NCBI GenBank assembly: GCA_014155875.1
Contig: JACEFZ010028294.1
Location: 395,001-459,000, forward strand
Length of the DNA stretch: 64,000 nt
From: Cepaea nemoralis
Taxonomy: Eukaryota > Mollusca > Gastropoda > Stylommatophora > Helicidae
Direction of reading: 5' to 3'
Part shown: positions 57,390 to 64,000 of the stretch, one piece after another
Layout: the number at the start of each line of letters is the position of its first letter
How positions within the stretch are numbered: the first letter of the stretch is position 1
Position numbers and translations under genes: made by a program
The notes under the pieces: generated by a model
Told to the model about the DNA's origin: nothing
Databases searched by the model: none
Seen by the model: the letters and a program-made list of their open reading frames with translations, nothing else

Positions 57390-57969
57390 TACAAGGGGAA
57401 GTCAATAAGGAAGCCACAAATGGCTGTAGAAAAATGACTAAATATGATAACAGCTAGAAATAAGTTTACTTTTATACATACATTGTCCCTTTATTTCTCA
57501 ACATAATTTCCACCAACACTGATGCACTTATCCCATCGTTTTATTAGTCTTCCCAAACTCGCTGCATAGAAATGCGTGCTCTGCTTTCTAAACTACATTT
57601 TCACTTCACATTCAATTTCGGCGTCATTCGCGAAATGTCTCCCACCAAGGTGGGTTTTCAGTGTTTATGCTGACAAATGTTTGTCCCGTAAAGCGGTGCA
57701 TAGCTGGGTAGAAAAAGTTACGAGGGCAAGTCAATAAGTAAGTCACACTGTTCTGTGGGATGGCAGGTAAATGAGAACAGAGCACGCATTTCTATGCAGT
57801 GGGTTTGGAGGACTGATAACACGATGGGATAAGTGCATCAATGTTGGTGGAAATTATGTTGAGAAATAAAGGGACAATGTATGTATAAAACTAAACTGTT
57901 TCAAGTTGTTATCATATTTAGTTATTTTTCTACAGTCATTTGTGGCTTACTTATTAGCTTACCCTCGTA
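57390..57969. mobile_element. Fold-back mariner composite, second copy
   Basis: The same architecture as 25656-26236: outer TA, left arm with TTGTCCCTTTATTTCTCAAC, an internal mariner end TACGAGGGCAAGTCAATAAG near 57720, and an inverted right arm ending GCTTACCCTCGTA. Confidence 0.78.
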
Positions 57970-58327
57970 CGTACAGAAATATATATCATATGAAGTGAAT
58001 AAATGACCCCTATTTCAGCTGAAATTCATAAAATAAATAGTTCCTGATATTGTTCAAAAGTGGAGCTATGTTATCGCTATGGTAATTGCAGAGCCATTGT
58101 ATAAACGATCTGTCAGTAAAACTTGGTTCTCAGGTGCCTAACAGAAATGACTTCAGTGTATTTGAGTAAACATTTATTGTTCGCCGAATACAGTATATGA
58201 AAGGCAAATTGCGAACAGCGATCATGAACATCATTAAGAAGCTCCGGTTGACATAATACATCACACAGATTTGATAATGGTAACAGTGAAGGTGTCAGGA
58301 TGTAAATAAACATGCCAAGATTCTCAC

Positions 58328-58412
58328 CTCTGAATTGCTCTCTTGATGCAGTTGAGTCTTGTAACCTGAGAAACAGTCTCCTGTCCATGCGTTCTTTCCT
58401 CTCGCCATGCAA
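58328..58412 (-). CDS. vWA gene exon 3 of those seen
   Basis: 85 bp, acceptor TTTGTATTCCAG, donor GTGAGA. Joined in phase it reads VAWREERTHGQETVSQVTRL and NCIKRAIQ. This is the first vWA helix after DVSGSM, where related proteins also have a SRLxCIKxA pattern. Confidence 0.85.
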
Positions 58413-58539
58413 CTGGAATACAAATTGAGCATAACATTAGTACATCTGTACATAAAAAGATCATTTGAGCAGTTTTATCATCATAATGAACAGATCTGTA
58501 GCAAATCCAATGCAAATCCATTCTTATCATCATGTAGCA

Positions 58540-58800
58540 GATCATTAGTAGATCCGTTCTTATCATGGTCTGCCATAAAGACTCTCGATACTTTGCCAAT
58601 TCTCCTGCTTCATGCATCTTCATGCCCAAGATACCTGCAATGCCCTGTGTCCATCTTCAAGCCAGCTGACCTGTGCCTCTGCTCCCAGGAACCACACCTT
58701 CCATCACTGTGCAATGTCCTTTCCAAACTACTTTGACATTTAAATATGACCAAAGTATGTCAGCTTCCGAGCCAGTTTTATTTGGTGTTAAGATCTTATA
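58540..58800 (-). pseudogene. Non-LTR element C-terminal fragment
   Basis: The minus strand reads LWSYLNVKVVWKGHCTVMEG, VPGSRGTGQLA and GMKMHEAGELAKYRESLWQT. These correspond to the GHV.R...GRPA..W..DI..ELA.DR block of RTE-like C-termini. Confidence 0.55.
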
Positions 58801-58858
58801 TAGTAAAAAAAAAACAACTGTTATTTACTGCCAATATAGTACCTTGAGGTGTAAGACT

Positions 58859-58874
58859 GGGGGGGGGGGGGGGA
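58859..58874 (+). repeat. Poly-G run
   Basis: A run of about 15 G on the plus strand, directly before a SINE. Confidence 0.9.
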
Positions 58875-58885
58875 GAGCTCTTGAG

Positions 58886-59016
58886 CCTGAGGAATTAAGG
58901 CCGCCTGGCCAGTGCAGTTGCCCCTGACAGAAAAAACTCCACATCTTACCAAGGATTCAAACCCGGGACTCCCGAAGGAGAATCTGGCATTCTAGCCACT
59001 CGACCAGCTACTCCTC
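58886..59016 (-). repeat. SINE family B, third copy
   Basis: CCTGAGGAATTAAGGCCGCC to CGACCAGCTACTCCTC, with the B-box complement GGATTCAAACCC. Confidence 0.8.
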
Positions 59017-59019
59017 CGA

Positions 59020-59400
59020 TCTTATAGTTATATAGTGTCAGTATTTTTCTTGCCTTTGGTTTGTGATAATCTAAAATCTTTTCTGTGGCATTTAAGTTCA
59101 TAAGCCCCAATACTTTTCTTTGTTGATAGAAATGGTCCATAACTGACATCCATATATTGTCACAAGAAAGATTATGTTCTAAAAATGTTACTTTAATTTG
59201 TTTGCTGGTGTTGTGTCATAATTTCTTAACACTATTTAATCTTTGCATTGCTATGGCCAGTCTATGTTTGAATTATTTTGAACTATCTCATTTATTGTTG
59301 TTGATTATAGAGGAAAGATATTTAAAGTTTGTGCTTCAATGTTGACTGATTTTTGATTGGCATTTAGGTTTGTTTGTGGATATTATTTCTGTTTTTAAGT
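59020..59400 (-). pseudogene. Decayed non-LTR RT fragment
   Basis: The minus strand reads KYLSSIINNNK, a stop, then FKHRLAIAMQRLNSVKKLWH. It resembles the KYLGS...EIKRRLAMAR block of non-LTR RTs. Stops are frequent. Confidence 0.5.
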
Positions 59401-60112
59401 TGAGAAAAAGATTTTCATTCTCATTGTGCCTCCTGAAAGACAGGATCAATTCTTCTAATACCATAGCATTTAAAAAGTCTTCTGAGGTTAAATTGCTCAA
59501 AAGTAGCTATAAAATCACAGTAAAGAAAGTAATCAAGACAACCATTTCAAAATACAACAAAAGAAAAAGTAAAGGTAAATATTTTACAGCTATACAACAA
59601 TTTATAGCAAAGCATTCCAGAATAAAAGTAATACAATAAAATATACAATATTGTGATTAAATAGCTCTGTCTGCATGGACTTTGCATGTCTTTATGAATA
59701 AAGTTTTTCATTTTTAAGAAACCCTTTATTTCTTCAACTGTTTTCTTGCTTCTTGTCATGTCATGTTAGGACTGGTGTTAAGTTTCTGAACCTGTAACTC
59801 TTTCATTCCAGAATTGTGATATAATAAATTTATTCTTGTGAATTCAATGTGGTTTCACCTTGCCTTCCGCATTCAAGTGGGTGGTATGTGACCTCAGCCT
59901 TTGACAGCAATTTCTGGCTGCTCAAGTGCAGAACTGGTCACTTATTCTAGTTGATATTCAGTTTCCTGAACTACTACATTTGCCAGTCTTCTAACACAAG
60001 GTACAGTTATTTTCCATTCATTGAGCTGAGATCAAGATGGCATTTCTCATTCTCTCCAGTTGCTTAGATGACTGTTGGTTTCATAGAATATTGTAGTGTT
60101 ATTCTGACTTAC
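59401..60112. other. Intron, no gene seen
   Basis: AT-rich, with a plus-strand Lys/Ser-rich frame (59370-59639) lacking any known motif. It adjoins exon 2. Confidence 0.5.
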
Positions 60113-60342
60113 CGTGTGACTCTGGAACTCTACAAAGGCCTTGCATGGATCCACTCACATCCATGCAGTACACAGTTACTCCTGATGTTGCTACTTTCTT
60201 CTTTTCTACAGCCTCTTCTACTGCATTATCTTCTTTCTCTATTGGTGTTGGTGGAGGCATCAACATGAAGTCAATAGAGTCATCTTTGGGGACTTCATTC
60301 TCTGATATGTGCAAGTCAGGGTTGATATGACCACAAAACTCA
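60113..60342 (-). CDS. vWA gene exon 2 of those seen (second zinc pair, linker, MIDAS DxSxS)
   Basis: Acceptor CTCATTCTTTAG, donor GTAAGT. The split Cys codon from exon 1 completes WECEFCGHINPD, giving the second Cys pair of a Sec23-type zinc finger. A linker rich in Pro and Glu follows (FMLMPPPTPIEKEDNAVEEA). Then TVYCMDVSGSMQGLCRVPES opens the vWA domain; DVSGS is the first MIDAS motif. It ends one base into a Val codon. Confidence 0.9.
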
Positions 60343-60423
60343 CTAAAGAATGAGAAGTGATATTACTATTATGCAAAAGACATTGGGAAATGTGTGGAAG
60401 TAAAAAGAAAGACTAGTTACATT

Positions 60424-61044
60424 CTATGAGGATCTATTCCAAGATGATTTTATGTAATGGTTTAATATGGTTTGCTCTATGAGGCTCTATTCCAAGATGA
60501 TTTTATGTAATGGTTTAATATGGTTTGCTCTATGAGGATCTATTCCAAGATGATTTTATGTAATGGTTTAATATGGTTTGCTCTATGAGGATCTATTCCA
60601 AGATGATTTTATGTAATGGTTTAATATGGTTTGCTCTATGAGGATCTATTCCAAGATGATTTTATGTAATGGTTTAATATGGTTTGCTCTATGAGGATCT
60701 ATTCCAAGATGATTTTATGTAATGGTTTAATATGGTTTGCTCTATGAGGATCTATTCCAAGATGATTTTATGTAATGGTTTAATATGGTTTGCTCTATGA
60801 TGATCTATTCCAAGATGATTTTATGTAATGGTTTAATATGGTTTGCTCTATGAGGATCTATTCCAAGATGATTTTATGTAATGGTTTAATATGGTTTGCT
60901 CTATGAGGATCTATTCCAAGATGATTTTATGTAATGGTTTAATATGGTTTGCTCTATGAGGATCTATTCCAAGATGATTTTATGTAATGGTTTAATATGG
61001 TTTGCTCTATGATGATCTATTCCAAGATGATTTTATGTAATGGT
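60424..61044. repeat. Minisatellite, 53-bp unit, about 11.6 copies
   Basis: The unit is CTCTATGAGGATCTATTCCA, AGATGATTTTATGTAATGGT, TTAATATGGTTTG. Copies are nearly identical. The array lies about 80 bp upstream of exon 2 in gene orientation. A remnant at 61527-61580 lies beyond the inserted retroelement. Confidence 0.95.
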
Positions 61045-61045
61045 T

Positions 61046-61526
61046 ATCAGTTATCAGTTGGGGTATCTTCGTTGCACTCCGGACATGTCCATAGGTGCTC
61101 AGATCCTCCCCCCAGCATATGCATCAGCGTCCGGTGGCTAATAGTGCCAGTTCTGTGTTGGTTGACGAGGCGCTTTGTTTTCCCGATGTACCTCTCGCAT
61201 CTGGCTGTGCCGATTCTTACTCCCAGGTCTTTCATCCTGGACAGCGATGTGGAATCATTGACGTCAAAGTCCTCTGTTCTCGCCATATCTTTAAGGACGT
61301 TAATAACATCGGCACGATCCATGGGCTGGCCATCTACAGGGGGTGCAGAGCCAGCCAGTTTGTCAGCTCGTTCATTTCCCTCGACTCCCGCATGTCCCGG
61401 GACGAAGATGAAGGTGACTTTACGGACAACAGACTTCCGCAGCGATTCAGTCCACTGTCTATGTACCGATCCAGCTTCGACCTTCTGAATCATGCTCATT
61501 GAATCACTTAGTACACACACGTTGGT
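61046..61526 (-). mobile_element. 5'-truncated RNase H-type non-LTR insertion in the 53-bp array
   Basis: The minus frame reads CVLSDSMSMIQKVEAGSVHR, then FVPGHAGVEGNERADKLAGS and MLGGGSEHLWTCPECNEDT. This is the second half of an RNase H domain plus the terminal Cys motif. The 3' end (left) is a short ACTGATA repeat. ATGTAATGGTT flanks it at 61035-61045 and 61527-61537, either an 11-bp TSD or repeat sequence on both sides. Confidence 0.8.
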
Positions 61527-61671
61527 ATGTAATGGTTTAATATGGTTTGCTCTATGAGGATTTATTCAAACATGTGTTGTCATGAATGGTTTAAGACTAG
61601 TTATGTTGTATGAGGATTGATTCAAGATGAAGTAGAGAATGCAACATATTCCACCAAAACAAACTACTCAC

Positions 61672-61826
61672 CATTCCCATTTTTTAGCTTCTCCATCATT
61701 CTTCAATACTGCTGTACTAGTAAGCACAGCCATGCACTGGGCACAAGTGATTGGATCTCCAGTCACCAGGTTTGGCTCATTTCCCAGAATTTTTAGAGGA
61801 ATGAGTACAACATTGGCATCTATTTT
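61672..61826 (-). pseudogene. Duplicated partial copy of vWA exon 1
   Basis: The last 155 bp of the 220-bp exon, with its donor site GTGAGT, but without the acceptor and first 65 bp. On the minus strand it continues in frame from the upstream RNase H fragment (CERYIYVKIDANVVLIPLKI). Without an acceptor it should be skipped in splicing. Confidence 0.85.
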
Positions 61827-61832
61827 AACATA

Positions 61833-62174
61833 GATGTACCTCTCGCATCTGGCTGTGCCGATTCTTACTCCCAGGTCTTTCATCCTGGACAGCGATGTGG
61901 AATCATTGACGTCAAAGTCCTCTGTTCTCGCCATATCTTTAAGGACGTTAATAACATCGGCACGATCCATGGGCTGGCCATCTACAGGGGGTGCAGAGCC
62001 AGCCAGTTTGTCAGCTCGTTCATTTCCCTCGACTCCCGCATGTCCCGGGACGAAGATGAAGGTGACTTTACGGACAACAGACTTCCGCAGCGATTCAGTC
62101 CACTGTCTACGTACCGATCCAGCTTCGACCTTCTGAATCATGCTCATTGAATCACTTAGTACACACACGTTGGT
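61833..62174 (-). pseudogene. Second, truncated copy of the RNase H fragment
   Basis: Identical to part of 61046-61526 except the H/R change in SVRRQW. It lacks the Cys-motif end because the duplication cut inside the element. Confidence 0.87.
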
Positions 62175-62319
62175 ATGTAATGGTTTAATATGGTTTGCTC
62201 TATGAGGATTTATTCAAACATGTGTTGTCATGAATGGTTTAAGACTAGTTATGTTGTATGAGGATTGATTCAAGATGAAGTAGAGAATGCAACATATTCC
62301 ACCAAAACAAACTACTCAC

Positions 62320-62539
62320 CATTCCCATTTTTTAGCTTCTCCATCATTCTTCAATACTGCTGTACTAGTAAGCACAGCCATGCACTGGGCACAAGTGATT
62401 GGATCTCCAGTCACCAGGTTTGGCTCATTTCCCAGAATTTTTAGAGGAATGAGTACAACATTGGCATCTATTTTTTTCTCTTTGATTTTTACTCCCTCTG
62501 CTCTTGCTGTTTCAAGTGGTGGAACGCAAAATAACCGAT
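62320..62539 (-). CDS. vWA gene exon 1 of those seen (first zinc pair)
   Basis: Acceptor CATTGTTCATGGCTAG, donor GTGAGT. It starts two bases into a codon, so an upstream exon must exist beyond the window or be unrecognised. It encodes RLFCVPPLETARAEGVKIKE, then DANVVLIPLKILGNEPNLVT and DPITCAQCMAVLTSTAVL, ending inside the Cys codon of WEC. CAQC is the first Cys pair of the Sec23-type zinc finger. Confidence 0.88.
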
Positions 62540-62635
62540 CTAGCCATGAACAATGAAAGGTAAAGTTAATCATGTAGTCTATGCTACCAAAAGAGCATTA
62601 CATTTTATGGGCATCACATATACTACATTCAATCA

Positions 62636-62925
62636 ATCAATCAATCATGTGCCATGCCGGAAAGTGTGGGCGGTCATGACTCACCATTTCACTCGATCAC
62701 CAGTGTCGTGGATCAGCTCAGTGTTCCTGTCTCATCCATGCCATGTGGCCAAGCCATCCAGGTATTTTCCTCTCGGTCTTCCTCCTGGTCTGTTCCCTTC
62801 GATCTTGCCAGTTGTCACTAAGTTCTCCAATCTATTTCTTCTCATAACATGTCCAAAAATATTTGACTGTCTACGTCTAATTTCTCTAATCAATTTACGA
62901 TTTTCATTTGTCTCCTACACTACAA
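62636..62925 (-). pseudogene. RTE family 1, short 3' copy
   Basis: A TCAA-repeat tail, GCCATGCCGG terminus and the C-terminal coding region in reverse, truncated near the IRRRQSK-equivalent. Close to the 50.8-kb copy. Confidence 0.83.
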
Positions 62926-62984
62926 ATGTATATTTCAATGATTAGCTACCTTCCCTTTTAACTTTTCTGTTTCCTCAATCAATC

Positions 62985-63105
62985 AATCAATCAATCAAGT
63001 ACCACCTCCACAATGAAGGAGGATGGTTGCAATGAAACTCCACTTTCTGTTTCTCAGTCTTGTTCGCCCATTTCTTGATTTTACCCTTTGTACTTCTTCT
63101 TTCAA
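62985..63105 (-). pseudogene. RTE family 3, extreme 3' end
   Basis: The minus strand ends WSFIATILLHCGGGT, comparable to WRSIAANLNCGDGT at 42.5 kb, and has a TCAA-repeat tail (62976-62998). Confidence 0.65.
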
Positions 63106-63485
63106 GAGAAGCGCCTCACACCTAGTTATGCACCTTAAAGGTCCATGTGTCTGACTTCGGCATGCATTAGTTTCAGGTGTGCTTCCTCTAGACAGATTCC
63201 ATACAAGGTAATAGATATCTACCAATGGGAAGTAACTGCCTTACAGTCCACTCTTTGTGTTTTCCCCTGCCGTTTGATTTTTAACATGCACACGGAACCT
63301 CCTTTTTTTGCAATTGTTAGAGAAGGTTAGATATCCAATCTCACAACTCGTTAGATTAAAAGGACGAGTGACATCATTAGATACCAGCAGTTCTTGGAAA
63401 CATCCTCACCCTCATCTGAGATCAAAGCCGGTATGTTCTGAGCCTGAGGCAAGCACCTTAACCTCTCAGCCAAAGCTGTCCCTTC
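63105..63485 (-). repeat. SINE-like family E, tRNA-related
   Basis: The reverse strand starts with TTTGGCTGAGAGGTTAAGG (A-box-like) and GGCTTTGATCTC (B-box-like). The body words AGACAGATTCCATACAAG and GTGACATCATTAGA are shared with 55600-55880. Confidence 0.65.
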
Positions 63486-64000
63486 CCTCTGGTACCATTA
63501 TCTATCTCCTGCCTGCCTGCCTGCCTTCCTTTGACTTCTACCTCCTGTTTTATTATATATTAGTGTCATGTATTAATGTGGTCACAATATTTTATGTCTT
63601 TTTTCCATTTCATCCACCAGCTCTCTTTTCATTCACAGCTTCTCTCAGCTTGTATTTGTTTCAATGAAATGTGATTATTCTTCTGTATATCCACATTTCT
63701 TATATCTCTGTTTGATGTTCTGTCTGTTCATTTGTCCTTGCTTGGCACTATATGATGGTTCTATCAAACCAGGTTCAATGAAAGTCTATTTCTGTTCCCT
63801 AATTCAGAGCAAAGTCAAGATTACAATTTAAGACATAGAAACAACTTGATAATCTGGGCCAATGAAGACTGAAATATTTGTTTTAAATATTTTTAACCTT
63901 TGTGTGCGTGTCTGAATGTATGTCTGTGCCTGTGTGCGTGTGTGTGACTGTGTGTGTGAGTCTATGTGTGTGTGTCACTGTCTATGTTTGTGTGTCTGTG
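63486..64000. other. No gene seen; TG-rich end
   Basis: Pyrimidine-rich and AT-rich intron, then an imperfect (TG)n stretch from about 63900 to the window end. No upstream exon of the vWA gene is recognised here. Confidence 0.5.

Larger units (their letters stand above)
61185..62474. repeat. 648-bp tandem segmental duplication
   Basis: 61185-61826 and 61833-62474 are almost identical; I noticed one substitution (61462 T, 62110 C) in 642 bp. Six unmatched bases (AACATA) lie at the junction. Each unit holds part of the RNase H retroelement, a stretch of array flank and part of exon 1. It is either a recent duplication or an unresolved haplotype/assembly duplicate. Confidence 0.9.
28509..62539 (-). 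other. Host gene: Sec23-type zinc finger + vWA protein (circularly permutated Ras protein 1-like)
   Basis: Nine minus-strand exons with GT donors and AG acceptors join without phase conflict to about 496 codons. The order is 62320-62539, 60113-60342, 58328-58412, 54816-55022, 52615-52804, 49995-50240, 45096-45191, 38638-38729 and 28509-28632. The protein has a Cys4 zinc finger (CAQC...CEFC), an acidic/proline linker and a vWA domain with complete MIDAS (DVSGS, SSTALG, CTDGEPN), then a C-terminal extension. This order is that of animal proteins named circularly permutated Ras protein 1-like; any Ras-like part would be encoded beyond 64000. A vWA MIDAS normally binds a metal and a protein partner; the cellular role is not known from this sequence. 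The first exon here starts in mid-codon, so the gene is 5'-incomplete. Introns reach about 10 kb and are filled with transposons. Confidence 0.85.

Noticed and set aside
59370..59639. 89-codon Lys/Ser-rich plus-strand frame
   Set aside because: AT-rich composition, no motif, no splice or promoter support, and it overlaps decayed retroelement sequence on the other strand.
61668..62168. 166-codon chimeric frame as a real gene
   Set aside because: It is created by the 648-bp duplication joining a dead RNase H fragment to a partial exon; no promoter or acceptor is visible. Reported as a finding instead.

Overview
The window is nuclear DNA of an animal, most likely an invertebrate. It holds one intron-rich host gene with GT-AG splice sites, many non-LTR retrotransposon copies, mariner-type DNA transposons, tRNA-derived SINEs and very long minisatellites. 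The mix of RTE-type and RNase H-bearing non-LTR elements, tRNA SINEs and a possible mollusc-like SINE core near 40.1 kb would suit a mollusc or other lophotrochozoan, but the species cannot be fixed from this sequence. There are no bacterial or organellar features.

The only host gene recognised is on the minus strand and spans at least 62.5 to 28.5 kb. Nine exons join in phase to about 496 codons. They encode a Sec23-type zinc finger (CAQC...CEFC) followed by a von Willebrand factor A (vWA) domain with a complete metal-binding MIDAS (DVSGS, a conserved Thr, TDG) and a C-terminal extension. This order matches the metazoan proteins called circularly permutated Ras protein 1-like. The 5' exons lie beyond base 64000. 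The last exon may be at 26.6 kb. Most of the 34 kb span is repeat-filled intron.

Layout. 0-6.4 kb: dead RTE fragments, a mariner deletion derivative and SINEs. 6.4-10.7 kb: a complete non-LTR element with one uninterrupted 1276-codon ORF and an 11-bp target-site duplication (TSD). 10.8-18.1 kb: a 7.3-kb array of a 41-bp unit. 18.4-19.6 kb: a 28-bp array. 19.8-21.0 kb: a broken RNase H-type element. 21.1-24.8 kb: an internally deleted mariner swollen by a 3.3-kb array of another 41-bp unit. 24.9-28.5 kb: RTE debris, a fold-back mariner composite, a GTGGCTACACTGGAG/(AC)n array and the most 3' certain exon. 28.7-33 kb: non-coding retroelement repeats and a broken RNase H-type element. 33.6-36.8 kb: a full-length RTE-like element nested in an older RTE copy. 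37-47 kb: two exons, RTE copies and SINEs. 47.8-49.8 kb: a (TA)n-bounded block with a nearly 1-kb GGA tract. 50-64 kb: six exons among RTE copies, SINEs, a 30-bp array, a 53-bp array and a recent 648-bp tandem duplication that copies part of an exon.

The main discovery is that both 41-bp satellites can be traced to coding sequence of transposable elements. The 7.3-kb array starts inside an RTE reverse-transcriptase C-terminus (CLQEANESRTLYTTIR). The 3.3-kb array is an amplified mariner transposase C-terminus (VHEWLHTQP), with the mariner N-terminal helix-turn-helix still upstream and its last codons still downstream. A second notable item is the 648-bp duplication, which fuses a retrotransposon RNase H fragment in frame to a copied zinc-finger exon.
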